From the NCBI RefSeq assembly GCF_025515275.1, contig NZ_JAOPFU010000040.1, positions 1 to 39,223 of the forward strand: a DNA stretch of 39,223 nucleotides, read 5' to 3'. The position numbers and the translations under genes were made by a program. Source of the stretch: Catenovulum sp. 2E275. GTDB taxonomy: Bacteria; Pseudomonadota; Gammaproteobacteria; Enterobacterales; Alteromonadaceae. Below, one piece after another: positions 8,735 to 17,564 of the stretch. The notes beneath the pieces are model-generated. The model was not told where the DNA came from. It searched no databases and saw nothing but the letters and a program-made list of their open reading frames with translations. Each line of letters begins with the position of its first letter. The stretch's first letter is position 1.

Positions 8735-9664
8735 TTAATTTGTTTTAAAACGGGTTTGATAAATATCCATATTCATAATCGCACCCGGATGCTGCACAAC
8801 TTCGCGGGCAACTGAATCAGCGTTTTTAATCGCATCCAACATGCTTTGGCCTGCTACACGAGAACTCATATAAGTACCGGCAAACGAGTCTCCGGCGGCG
8901 GTTGTATCAACCTGAGTTGGTGCAGGGTTAAAAGGCACATGGCAATCTTGAGTTTGGTTAAATCCATAAACACCATCTTTGCCAGCTTTAATCACAAATT
9001 CAGTGACACCCTGCGCTTGCATAAAGTTTTTCACATCATCAACAGTTTGATGACCAAATAAATCCTGATGTTCATCTAAACCCGGCAGTACAATATCACT
9101 CGCCTGATACGCTTTTACAATCCAGTTTTTAGCATGTTCTTGGTTTTGCCACATTCTGGCACGATAGTTCGGATCAAACGCGATTTTAGCGCCTTTTTGG
9201 CGTAATTTAGCTAATAAATCTAATAAAGCTGCTTTATCGTCTTCTGCCAAAATCGCCAGTGAAATACCACTAAAAAAGACAAAACCAACATCCGGTAAAG
9301 CTTCTGCTCCGCCTTTTGCTGATAATAATTTGATCATTTGAGTTGCGGCAGAATCTTTACGCCAGTAAGTAAAAGAGCGCTCGCCTGCATCATCAGTTTG
9401 AATGGCATAAATCCCGATATTGGCTTGATCAGTTGTTAACATAGCTTGAGTATTCAACTGCTCACTTTTTAAATAGTCCAGCATTTGTCGACTAAACATA
9501 TCTTGACCAACCGCTGAAAAATAATAAACGTCTACCTCTGGCATCCAACGTTTAGCATAAATTGCTGTATTTAAAGTATCTCCAGCGTATTTGTGAATTA
9601 ATTGTCCGGTTGAGTCTTGTTTTAACTCTACCATGCCTTCACCCAGTGCTAATAGCGAGCTCAT
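8735..9664 (-). CDS. kdgK: 2-keto-3-deoxygluconate kinase
   Basis: PfkB/ribokinase-family cytosolic sugar kinase. It phosphorylates 2-keto-3-deoxy-D-gluconate with ATP to KDPG, which the KDPG aldolase Eda splits; this is the funnel step for pectin and alginate monomers. Hallmarks are the N-terminal LALGEGMVEL, the central FFSGISLAI and FDPNYRARMW motifs, and the C-terminal PfkB signature DTTAAGDSF, whose catalytic Asp is about residue 259 from the chosen start. About 309 residues is the normal length. The ATG at 9664 is chosen because AGGA lies six bases before it, whereas it directly abuts the alternative ATG at 9670. No KDG-producing lyase or eda gene adjoins it, so the rest of the pathway must be elsewhere. 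A related PfkB kinase for another sugar is possible but less likely. Confidence 0.88.
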   Translation of the reverse strand: MSSLLALGEGMVELKQDSTGQLIHKYAGDTLNTAIYAKRWMPEVDVYYFSAVGQDMFSRQMLDYLKSEQLNTQAMLTTDQANIGIYAIQTDDAGERSFTYWRKDSAATQMIKLLSAKGGAEALPDVGFVFFSGISLAILAEDDKAALLDLLAKLRQKGAKIAFDPNYRARMWQNQEHAKNWIVKAYQASDIVLPGLDEHQDLFGHQTVDDVKNFMQAQGVTEFVIKAGKDGVYGFNQTQDCHVPFNPAPTQVDTTAAGDSFAGTYMSSRVAGQSMLDAIKNADSVAREVVQHPGAIMNMDIYQTRFKTN

Positions 9665-9893
9665 GAACATTCCTAAAAATTGTATTTGTTAATATTAAAT
9701 TTTTTAAAAATAACTACACTTAATTACATTTAAAAAATCAAATATGGCAGCGATTTTAACATAAAATCAGGTTATTTTAATCTACCGATCGCAATACTTC
9801 TAGCATAAACCTTAAATAGTCAACACAAATAATCAAAATATTGCAGCTAATGAAAGATTAAATTTCAGAATAGAAATAGCAGGCAGGGTATAG

Positions 9894-9931
9894 ATAAACT
9901 GGTTTATATTCCCCAATACAAACCAGTTTAT
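9894..9931 (-). terminator. Hairpin terminator after the HU gene
   Basis: A perfect 12-base stem (ATAAACTGGTTT with its complement) closes a 14-base loop, four bases beyond the HU stop codon. The T-tract after it on the minus strand is weak, so it may work mainly as a message-end stabiliser. Confidence 0.6.
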
Positions 9932-9934
9932 TCG

Positions 9935-10210
9935 TTAAGCGTTACAAGCGTCTTTAAGCGCTTTACCAGCTTTGAAAGATGGAACGTTAGCAGCTGCAAT
10001 TTGAATCGCTTCACCAGTTGACGGGTTGCGTCCTGTTCTTGCATTTCTATGCTTTAAGCTAAAAGAGCCAAAACCAATTAAGTCAACACGACCACCTTCT
10101 GATAACTCAACACTAATAGTATCAATTAATGTATTTAGCGCTTTAGTAGCATCATTTTGTGAAATATCAGCTGACTCAGCAATTTTTTTAACTAGTTCCG
10201 ATTTATTCAT
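9935..10210 (-). CDS. HU-family nucleoid protein
   Basis: Small histone-like DNA-bending protein of 91 residues that coats the nucleoid as a dimer. It begins [18 protein letters not shown], typical of HU, and carries the DNA-binding arm signature [21 protein letters not shown] and the end [13 protein letters not shown]. The frame stays open upstream for 20 more codons, but the ATG at 10210 is preceded by GAGGAAAATAAG and matches the family start, so the longer version is rejected. HU alpha or beta type cannot be settled here; IHF is less likely because the sequence follows the HU pattern. It is a single gene with its own terminator. Confidence 0.93.
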   Translation of the reverse strand: MNKSELVKKIAESADISQNDATKALNTLIDTISVELSEGGRVDLIGFGSFSLKHRNARTGRNPSTGEAIQIAAANVPSFKAGKALKDACNA

Positions 10211-10548
10211 CTTATTTTCCTCATTTGTAATTTGGTTTAGAAATCTATAAAAGATATTAGCTAATTGCAATGCTTATTAATTGAAATTTAGTTAATAAGT
10301 AAATTTATTTTAAAATTATTACCGCGCTGACGAGCAATTAGTTAATGTTCTATCGCCATCCAACAAAGGAAAGTCAAAATAATTTAACGCACAGGTTTCA
10401 ATATAAAACAGATTAACATCAAGCTTGTTTAATAATCTCATCATGTCACTGAAATTATTAAATTTGTGAGGTTATTGCCTTTATAAAATCAATCTGTTGG
10501 CATAAACTCAAAGCAACTTGTAAGGATATAAACAAGGTCATAACCACT
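10211..10548. other. Divergent promoter region between HU and the cellulose cluster
   Basis: This 338-base AT-rich gap must carry the promoters for both HU and the bcs cluster. I could not place a convincing -35/-10 pair. TATAAA at 10482-10487 is the best -10-like element on the plus strand. No riboswitch-like or repeated structure was seen. Confidence 0.4.
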
Positions 10549-12168
10549 ATGTACAAACTGGGTTTACAAGAAAATTTATCAGGCCATTTTGCAATTGAGC
10601 ATGGGCACAACTATTTTTTATTAGCCGATCAGTTAAATGACTTTCTGCCTCTACAAAATCTATTGCTATCAAGTTTTAAATCTCAATCCAATCAATTTTT
10701 TTTACTGTCTCCAGTGATTGAAACTCTTCACCTTACATTATTAACGTCATCTGAATTAGAATTACAAAATAGAAATCATAGAGTTAACTGGTTTAACATT
10801 GAGATAAACTCATATACCCAGTTCAATCAAAAAACGATAAAACGCTTATTTAATGAACTTTATATCTATGATGGATTTTATAATGCTTTAACCGTTTTAC
10901 ACTTGCCCGCAAACCAATTGGTTAATATAGATGAAGTTGCTTTAGTTAAGCTGCTAGAATATTTAGACCTATTAGCCAAAAAACATCAATTAGCGCTGAT
11001 TATTCTGATTACCGGTGAGCAGCTCAGCATACTTAATGAAAAATTAACTCACTTCCCTAAACTCATTTCAGGTTTAGCTAAAATAGAAGATTTATTAGAC
11101 ATTTATCAACTGAAGGTGAACTTTTGGCACCATTGTTTAGGTCAATTTATTAATCAAGAATTTGAAATAAACAAGTCCACATCAATTTTACAGTTAGTTT
11201 TACCAAATAATGAGCCTGAAACATCTAATATTAATTCAACTTTTTATGACGAAGATGAAGTTTGGATGGTTCGAAATGCAGTACCAGATTTTAATCAAAT
11301 GCCTGCCAATTATAATGCACTTGAAGATAATCAAGCACTATTTGAGCAAGCAAATCAACTCATATCAGGCACTGTTGTATTCGTCATCACTAAATATATA
11401 TCGGTAATAAACCTGGCTAAACAATGCTTCGAACTACGTAAAAAAAGAGGCCCTTGGCTTAAAATAGTCCTCCAGAACTTAGACGGTGTTGTCCGTCACA
11501 AAGACGAAAGTATTTTTTATCTAGCTGGTGTAAACCTTATCTTATATGATTACAGTCACCCTTCACGATTTATCTCTAGAATCATGTCTATTCAAGGGTT
11601 TAAGTTCACCAGAACTTTGCCCAATACATTTAACGTTATTTCAGAAAAAATAGAAGCAACCAAACAATTTGGTTACCGTAATGCAATGGATTTTTTTAAT
11701 CAGGTTATAAAAGCAAGTGCAAATGCAGATAGTTTATCTGTCTCAGGTGCTTTGGTTCGTCTGACTTTATTGCCCAGCACGAGAGCAGTACATGCATTAA
11801 AGTTAATTCGTTTAAAACGTGATGGGGATCTTTTCTCTAACTTTCAGGACGAGATTTTAATTTACTTAGGGGCTTGCCGACCAAGTGATGTTCAAACGGC
11901 TCTTGAAAATCTATTCTATTTAGATGTTGATGATTTTTTTATGGCCAAAGCAGTAACAACTCAACATTTCTACATTCAAGAATTTTGCCGAAAACAATTA
12001 AAATCTCCTTCAATCAAGCAATCTGATGATTTAGCAAAATATTTAAGTCATGAACTGGTGGTCGATACGGTTTATGATTCATTTGATATTGAATTAATGA
12101 ATAATCCCAGAGTAAAAATTCCAGAGGAATCATTTTTACAACCAATAGCGTTAAAGGTAAAGCAATGA
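10549..12168 (+). CDS. bcsE: Cellulose biosynthesis c-di-GMP-binding protein BcsE
   Basis: Cytosolic regulator of type II cellulose synthase complexes. In E. coli BcsE binds c-di-GMP through a GIL domain, is recruited by BcsF at the membrane and boosts cellulose output. The C-terminal part here carries the GIL-type segment LPSTRAVHALKLIRLKRDGD. Its RxGD motif (R424-D427) aligns with the E. coli c-di-GMP I-site RxxD, and CRPSDVQTALENLF follows. Length (539) is close to E. coli BcsE (about 523). The N-terminal half is a degenerate, poorly conserved region, as is usual. The gene opens the cluster and overlaps bcsF by four bases (ATGA), implying coupled translation. The Shine-Dalgarno is weak: AAGG about 12 bases before the ATG. 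Confidence 0.87.
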   Translation: MYKLGLQENLSGHFAIEHGHNYFLLADQLNDFLPLQNLLLSSFKSQSNQFFLLSPVIETLHLTLLTSSELELQNRNHRVNWFNIEINSYTQFNQKTIKRLFNELYIYDGFYNALTVLHLPANQLVNIDEVALVKLLEYLDLLAKKHQLALIILITGEQLSILNEKLTHFPKLISGLAKIEDLLDIYQLKVNFWHHCLGQFINQEFEINKSTSILQLVLPNNEPETSNINSTFYDEDEVWMVRNAVPDFNQMPANYNALEDNQALFEQANQLISGTVVFVITKYISVINLAKQCFELRKKRGPWLKIVLQNLDGVVRHKDESIFYLAGVNLILYDYSHPSRFISRIMSIQGFKFTRTLPNTFNVISEKIEATKQFGYRNAMDFFNQVIKASANADSLSVSGALVRLTLLPSTRAVHALKLIRLKRDGDLFSNFQDEILIYLGACRPSDVQTALENLFYLDVDDFFMAKAVTTQHFYIQEFCRKQLKSPSIKQSDDLAKYLSHELVVDTVYDSFDIELMNNPRVKIPEESFLQPIALKVKQ

Positions 12169-12338
12169 ATATTATCGAGTTATTAGTTGTTGTTTTAATT
12201 TCATTTATGGCTGGCTTCACTTTTTGTTTATTAGGTCAAAATCTCCTAAAAAAAATTAAGCTAGTCTTTTCTCAGCTCACTTTTAAGCACAAATTAATAA
12301 AACCATATAAAGGGAAGCATTATGACTCAAACCAATAA
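12165..12338 (+). CDS. bcsF: Small membrane protein BcsF
   Basis: A 57-residue protein that begins on the ATGA overlapping the bcsE stop and ends 17 bases inside bcsG. It reads MNIIELLVVVLISFMAGFTF, then CLLGQNLLKKIKLVF: one N-terminal membrane helix followed by a basic, amphipathic cytosolic tail with LIKPYKG. This matches E. coli BcsF (about 63 residues) in length, layout and local sequence (IIEIIVV..., RRIRDTLRLFF..., VKPAG). BcsF anchors BcsE to the inner membrane and associates with BcsG. Position between bcsE and bcsG makes the call strong. It is short and overlapped at both ends, so it is easily missed by gene finders. Confidence 0.88.
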   Translation: MNIIELLVVVLISFMAGFTFCLLGQNLLKKIKLVFSQLTFKHKLIKPYKGKHYDSNQ

Positions 12339-13938
12339 ACATAAGTGGTTAGTTGGTTTAGGAGTTTGGAACTTATATTTTTTAGTTAAGTTTTGGTTAC
12401 ATTTAAATCAATGGATCCAAATCGACTTTGCTGCCAATCTAGCATTATTCTGTTTTATCGCGATTCAATTACCAACTAAATTATTAAATTCATTTAAGCA
12501 ACTCACTGCTTTGTTATGGGCAATATTATTACTTTATTCAGAATCTTGGCTACCTCCCTTAAGTAACCTAACTGAAAATTTTTATTTATTATCGCAATTT
12601 AGTGTGCAATATGTTGCCGATTTATTCGGTCGGTTTATCAGTATTGAACTCATCTACCCGCTGATAATTGCTACAGTGAGTTATATTTATCTCTCTCGCT
12701 GGATAAGGTTTACCACACTTAGCCTTGTCGGCTTATTGAGTTTACCAGCCTACAGTTTATTGAATTCAAATACTCCCATGGTAAAAGAGCAGCGCAGTGA
12801 AACACCACAAGCCCCTCAAGTCCAAGCAATAACTAAACAAAAAATTGTGCCAGTTATAGATGCCGATAATCCACAGCAGGCATTAGATCAATTTTATCAA
12901 ATTCAACAATCACTTGAGCCTGTTGTATTCGCACCAAATGATAAAGCTAATTTTGATGTATTAATTTTAAATATATGTTCACTCTCCTGGGCTGATTTAC
13001 AAGCTGCCGGTATCGATTCCAAAAGCTTATTTAAAGATTATGATATGGTGTTTAAACATTATAATTCAGCGACTTCATACAGTGGCCCAGCTGCATTGCG
13101 AATTTTAAGAGCAAGCTGCGGACAAGTACCACACAATCAGCTATTTTCAGATTCGAACGAAAAACAATGTTACTTATTTGAGAACTTAAAAAAGCTCGGC
13201 TACCAGACAAGCCTAGCCATGAATCATGATGGACACTTTGATAATTTTATCGGATTAATAAAACAACAAGGTCACTTAGAGCATAATCCGATATTATTGA
13301 AAAACCAGCCTATTTCTCAATATGCATTTGATAACACACCTGTTTATAAAGATATAAATTTGTTATCTGATTGGTTCTCACAATACAAAGGTTCAGGTCA
13401 ACCCCAAGCTTTTTACTACAATACAATCAGCCTACATGACGGCAATCAAATTATAAACCAAAAACCCCTAAGCGAAGTAGAAAGCTACGCACTTAGAGTA
13501 AAAATATTATTCAGTGATATAAATACATTTATTCGCCAGATAGAGCAAAGTGGTCGCAAAACAATGTTAATCATAGTACCTGAGCATGGCGCAGCATTAA
13601 AAGGGGATAAAATGCAATTCTCAGGGTTACGGGAAATTCCAAGTCCAAATATTGTCTCTGTACCAGTTGCCGTTAAGTTTATTGGAAAAAGCAACCAACA
13701 AGCCGAACCTATTTATATTGAACAAAATACTAGTCATTATGCCTTATCAACACTGATAAAAGGAGCGATGGAAAGCCATATCTTTTATAACGATTTGCCT
13801 TTGTCTCAACTCACTCAAACATTACCTAAATCAACTTTAGTAGCAGAAAACGAAGGGGCTATTCTAATGGAATTTAATAATACACCTTATATTAAGTTAA
13901 GTAATAGTGACTGGATGATCTATCCTGGTTATCAATAG
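12322..13938 (+). CDS. bcsG: Cellulose phosphoethanolamine transferase BcsG
   Basis: Inner-membrane, zinc-dependent enzyme that transfers phosphoethanolamine from phosphatidylethanolamine to glucose units of nascent cellulose in the periplasm. Several membrane helices fill about residues 8-155, followed by a soluble alkaline-phosphatase-like domain. Key residues are visible: C219 in NICSLSW (E. coli C243), the nucleophile S254 in SATSYSGPAALR (E. coli S278, same 35-residue spacing) and E421-H422 in VPEHGAALKGDKMQ (E. coli E442-H443). At 538 residues, length matches the family (about 559). AAGGG precedes the ATG; the start overlaps bcsF. An intact active site implies pEtN-cellulose. It is followed by a 56-base gap, the longest in the cluster. 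Confidence 0.93.
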   Translation: MTQTNKHKWLVGLGVWNLYFLVKFWLHLNQWIQIDFAANLALFCFIAIQLPTKLLNSFKQLTALLWAILLLYSESWLPPLSNLTENFYLLSQFSVQYVADLFGRFISIELIYPLIIATVSYIYLSRWIRFTTLSLVGLLSLPAYSLLNSNTPMVKEQRSETPQAPQVQAITKQKIVPVIDADNPQQALDQFYQIQQSLEPVVFAPNDKANFDVLILNICSLSWADLQAAGIDSKSLFKDYDMVFKHYNSATSYSGPAALRILRASCGQVPHNQLFSDSNEKQCYLFENLKKLGYQTSLAMNHDGHFDNFIGLIKQQGHLEHNPILLKNQPISQYAFDNTPVYKDINLLSDWFSQYKGSGQPQAFYYNTISLHDGNQIINQKPLSEVESYALRVKILFSDINTFIRQIEQSGRKTMLIIVPEHGAALKGDKMQFSGLREIPSPNIVSVPVAVKFIGKSNQQAEPIYIEQNTSHYALSTLIKGAMESHIFYNDLPLSQLTQTLPKSTLVAENEGAILMEFNNTPYIKLSNSDWMIYPGYQ

Positions 13939-13994
13939 ACGCATGTAATCATTGTTCGTTTTAAAACATTTAAACAGTATACAAAGGAACACGA

Positions 13995-14189
13995 ATGGGA
14001 CATTCAAAGCTGAATCAAAAAACGGATTTTCCGACTGTAACAGATTGGGACCATTTAAATCAGGAGCTTGCTCAACCTACTCGTTTTATTGAGTTAAAAC
14101 AGATAGAAAAAGCACAAGAAATACAAAAAAAATATTTTTTAATTGAGCAAATTGCAAAAAGTATTGAAAAGGTTAATGATAAATCATAA
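13995..14189 (+). CDS. Small protein in the bcsR position
   Basis: A 64-residue, hydrophilic, probably helical protein with no membrane segment. The C-terminal half (FIELKQIEKAQEIQKKYFLI) looks like a charged amphipathic helix. A good ribosome site (AAGGA, six bases before ATG) and a stop overlapping the bcsQ start (TAATG) make it a real, translationally coupled gene. E. coli places BcsR, a 62-residue partner that activates BcsQ and binds with it to the synthase, in exactly this slot. Size and place match, but I see no convincing sequence match to E. coli BcsR, so homology rests on context. It could instead be an unrelated small cellulose accessory protein. Confidence 0.7.
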   Translation: MGHSKLNQKTDFPTVTDWDHLNQELAQPTRFIELKQIEKAQEIQKKYFLIEQIAKSIEKVNDKS

Positions 14190-14917
14190 TGCAACGAGTT
14201 TTTTTGATTGGTACAAAAGGCGGCACGGGAACCAGTTCTGTCACAGCAAATTTGGCAAGGTGTCTTGCCGATGCTGCAGAACCGACTCTAGTTGTTGAGC
14301 TCAATGCTCAAAACCAACTCGCACGCCATTTTGCAATACCTTGGTTAGCAAAAACAGGCTGGCAGAATGCAAACGACCTTCACACGTTACAAAACTGTTT
14401 TTATCAAACTCAAAGTGGCATTCAAGTTTTACCGTATGGAAAAAGTAATCAAAGTAAAGTATTAACTGCTAAAGAAGTCGTTGATGGCTTAAATCAGTTT
14501 GAACTTACCCCAAATACTTGGGTTTTATTTGATATAACCAGTACTGATTTTTCAACTTTGAGCCTGAACTCAACCGATATAGTGTTAGAAGTGGCAAATT
14601 GTGATGCGATAAATCATAGTTTATTGTATCAAAAATTTACTGTAGATAAATTCGAGTGTTCTGCACAGTATTATGTACTGGTCAATAAGTTTAATAGCCA
14701 TTCAGATGTAGAGTCTGACATTTTTACCTTATGGCAACACCAACTTACCCATTTATCACCCGTTTTTATTCATGCAGATGAAGCCATAAAAGTAGCAGTC
14801 ACCCACGCAAATCAAGCTGTTGCATTATATCCAGCTAATAGCTGTCGTGCCGATTTTGAGCGTCTTTGCGGTTGGCTATCCAGTTTGCAAACCCAAATGA
14901 ATAAGTCGGAAGGTTAA
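14189..14917 (+). CDS. bcsQ: Cellulose synthase-associated ATPase BcsQ
   Basis: MinD/ParA-like SIMIBI NTPase needed for assembly or polar localisation of the cellulose secretion complex in E. coli. The N-terminus carries a deviant Walker A, GTKGGTGTSS (residues 8-17). The signature Lys10 is kept while the usual second Lys is Thr15; E. coli BcsQ also has Thr there (GGVGTTT). LVVELNAQN follows in the switch position and WVLFDIT in the Walker B position. At 242 residues it is the usual length. It starts on the stop codon of the small upstream gene and ends one base before bcsA, so translation of the three is likely coupled. Confidence 0.88.
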   Translation: MQRVFLIGTKGGTGTSSVTANLARCLADAAEPTLVVELNAQNQLARHFAIPWLAKTGWQNANDLHTLQNCFYQTQSGIQVLPYGKSNQSKVLTAKEVVDGLNQFELTPNTWVLFDITSTDFSTLSLNSTDIVLEVANCDAINHSLLYQKFTVDKFECSAQYYVLVNKFNSHSDVESDIFTLWQHQLTHLSPVFIHADEAIKVAVTHANQAVALYPANSCRADFERLCGWLSSLQTQMNKSEG

Positions 14918-14918
14918 T

Positions 14919-17564
14919 ATGTGGGCTTTACTCAATATTCCGCAAAATTGGCCTATGCATTTAAAAATTGCAGCTATTTTAGTTCAGCCAAAATATATTC
15001 GTTTGTATAAATTTAGAGTAAAACGATTATTTGAGGAGTACCGAGTTACTCGTTTGAGTGCTTTGATTTTACCAATCTTTTTTTATTTTATCAGTTGCTT
15101 CATTAAATTCAGAGCCGTTAAAAAATCGACTGCAAAACGCAGATTCTATCAGCTATATCCTCAACTAAAACCGAATCAATTAAGCTTTTTTGATCCCCTC
15201 AGGTTTATTATACAAAGCTTATATTTACTTTTGAGTAAACCTAATTCTGAATCTGACTTTTGGCATAAGCTTAGTTATTTTTTAAGAAAAGCATGGGTAA
15301 AAATCCGATTATTTGATCGCTTTATTATCCAAAAGTCGACAAAAATATGGCCCGTTAACTCTAATCCACACAATCATACCCTGATAAATAGTATATGGCG
15401 TTTCCATTCTTTTCGATGGTTAACGTATTTACTGATTTCAGTTGTATTATTTGTATTTATTAGCGTCCCTTTTACTATATCTGCACAAGCTGCTTTTATG
15501 GGGTTAATATTATTAGTTGCCTATCCAATGCGTAAAGTACCGGGGCAACTCGCAACCATAATCATGATTACTTTGTCTTTAATTAGTTCATCTCGTTATT
15601 TATGGTGGCGTTTTAATGAAACACTAGGATGGCAAGACTGGCAATCAACCCTATTAGGGACTGGACTCATCATTGCTGAATCTTATGCTTGGCTAGTGTT
15701 ATTGTTAGGCTACTTTCAGACTATTAACCCACTAAAACGAGCTCCTGTTGCATTACCAGATAATCCGGATTTATGGCCTAGTGTTGATGTTTATATTCCA
15801 ACCTATAATGAACCGCTTAGTGTTGTGAAACCAACTACTTTAGCTGCACTGAGCTTAGATTGGCCTCAAGATAAATTAAATGTGTATATTCTTGACGATG
15901 GTTGCCGTGAAAGTTTCAAAGAATTTGCTGATTCAGTAGGTGCAGGATACATTATTCGAGACCAACATATTCATGCTAAAGCCGGCAACATGAACCATGC
16001 GATGCAACATACAAAAGGTGAATATATAGCTATTTTTGATTGTGATCATATCCCTGCTCGCTCTTTTTTACAGCTCACAATGGGACAATTTTTAAAAGAT
16101 AAAAAAGTATGTTTAGTACAAACGCCGCATCATTTTTTCTCAGCTGATCCATTTGAAAAAAACCTCAAAAATCATACTAAAGTTCCAAATGAAAACATGC
16201 TATTTTATGGTTTAATTCAAGATGGTAATGATATGTGGAATGCCACATTTTTTTGTGGTTCATGTGCAGTTTTGAAACGAGAAGCACTGGAATCTATAGG
16301 AGGCTTCGCATTTGATACTGTTACCGAAGATGCGCATACTGCGTTACGAATGCAGCGTCAGGGATATAAAACAACCTATATTAATATCCCGCAAGCTGCT
16401 GGGCTAGCAACAGATAGCCTATCAGCCCATGTCGGGCAACGTATTAGGTGGGCAAGAGGAATGGCTCAAATATTTAGAATCGACAACCCCTTATTAGGCA
16501 AAGGCCTACAGTGGCGTCAGCGCTTATGTTATCTAAATGCAATGCTACATTTTTTATCCGGTATTCCACGTATTATATTTTTAACTGCACCATTAGCTTT
16601 AATCTTTTTTAATGCATACATTATACATGCTGAATTTTTAGCTATTATGTTGTATGTAATCCCAACCTTAATGCAAATTAAAATAACAAACTCACGTATA
16701 CAAGGTAAATACCGATATTCTTTTTGGGGTGAAGTATATGAATCCGTCCTTGCATGGTACATTTTAAAACCAACAACTGTCGCTTTATTTAACCCTAGTA
16801 AAGGCAAATTTAATGTAACAGAAAAAGGAGGATTAAATAATAATGAGTTTTATGACTGGAATATTTCAACTCCCTCGTTTGTATTATTTAGTATCAACTT
16901 AGTGGGTTTTATTATTGCCACTTTTCGTCTTTTTTTTGAAGATCCCCAAACCATAGGTGTACTCCTAATCAGTATGGCATGGACTGCCTACAATCTAGTC
17001 ATTTTAGGTGCAGCGATAGCGGTAGCTGCTGAAGCAAAACAAATTCGCGCATCTCACCGTGTTCAAGCTAATATTAAAGGCAATATCAGGCTTAAAAATG
17101 GGCATACATTACAGTGTACAGTGACAGATTATTCAGATAAAAGTGTTGGACTTGAGGTTGTAGATTTAATAGATCATACGGTTAAGCCAACTGATGAAAT
17201 AGATTTATTATTAATGGCAGGTAAAAAACAAGCAGTCTTTACCACTAAAGTAGTTAACCGACGAGATAACCAATTAGGATTACTTTTAACTGACATGCCA
17301 GTCGAACGACAAAAAGAGTTTGTATTAGCCACCTTTGCGAGAGCTGATGCTTGGATTGGCTGGCAAAAACAATTTCAACATGACAGACCTAGCTTTAGTT
17401 TTAAACAAATTCGCCATGCTAGTTGGCGCGGTGTCAATAATATGTTGTTCCATGCACCTGTAATCGCCAAACCTTTTGTAAACTTACTCATCATGGGCGG
17501 CGAATTTATTTATTCTTTATTACCTAAACAGCCTAAACAAGAGCCCAAAAATGAATATTTTTAA
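14919..17564 (+). CDS. bcsA: Cellulose synthase catalytic subunit BcsA
   Basis: Processive GT2 enzyme that polymerises UDP-glucose into beta-1,4-glucan and threads it through its own channel. An N-terminal extension of about 200 residues, as in E. coli BcsA, precedes membrane helices around the GT domain. Catalytic motifs are intact: LDDGC (D326, D327), DCDH (D374, D376), TED (469-471, catalytic base) and QRIRW (Q507-W511). C-terminal helices lead to a PilZ domain with the c-di-GMP-binding RxxxR (R710, R714) and D737-x-S739. The Gly five residues after D737 in the usual DxSxxG is Ser742 here. Length (881) matches E. coli (872). CGGAAGG precedes the ATG. The last 14 bases overlap bcsB. Confidence 0.96.
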   Translation: MWALLNIPQNWPMHLKIAAILVQPKYIRLYKFRVKRLFEEYRVTRLSALILPIFFYFISCFIKFRAVKKSTAKRRFYQLYPQLKPNQLSFFDPLRFIIQSLYLLLSKPNSESDFWHKLSYFLRKAWVKIRLFDRFIIQKSTKIWPVNSNPHNHTLINSIWRFHSFRWLTYLLISVVLFVFISVPFTISAQAAFMGLILLVAYPMRKVPGQLATIIMITLSLISSSRYLWWRFNETLGWQDWQSTLLGTGLIIAESYAWLVLLLGYFQTINPLKRAPVALPDNPDLWPSVDVYIPTYNEPLSVVKPTTLAALSLDWPQDKLNVYILDDGCRESFKEFADSVGAGYIIRDQHIHAKAGNMNHAMQHTKGEYIAIFDCDHIPARSFLQLTMGQFLKDKKVCLVQTPHHFFSADPFEKNLKNHTKVPNENMLFYGLIQDGNDMWNATFFCGSCAVLKREALESIGGFAFDTVTEDAHTALRMQRQGYKTTYINIPQAAGLATDSLSAHVGQRIRWARGMAQIFRIDNPLLGKGLQWRQRLCYLNAMLHFLSGIPRIIFLTAPLALIFFNAYIIHAEFLAIMLYVIPTLMQIKITNSRIQGKYRYSFWGEVYESVLAWYILKPTTVALFNPSKGKFNVTEKGGLNNNEFYDWNISTPSFVLFSINLVGFIIATFRLFFEDPQTIGVLLISMAWTAYNLVILGAAIAVAAEAKQIRASHRVQANIKGNIRLKNGHTLQCTVTDYSDKSVGLEVVDLIDHTVKPTDEIDLLLMAGKKQAVFTTKVVNRRDNQLGLLLTDMPVERQKEFVLATFARADAWIGWQKQFQHDRPSFSFKQIRHASWRGVNNMLFHAPVIAKPFVNLLIMGGEFIYSLLPKQPKQEPKNEYF

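Noticed and set aside
10211-10270. Twenty-codon N-terminal extension of the HU frame
   Set aside because: The extension is not HU-like, and the internal ATG at 10210 has a strong ribosome binding site and the family-typical start.
12014-12220. Minus-strand frame covering the bcsE/bcsF junction
   Set aside because: It is an antisense shadow of two recognisable genes, with no independent support.
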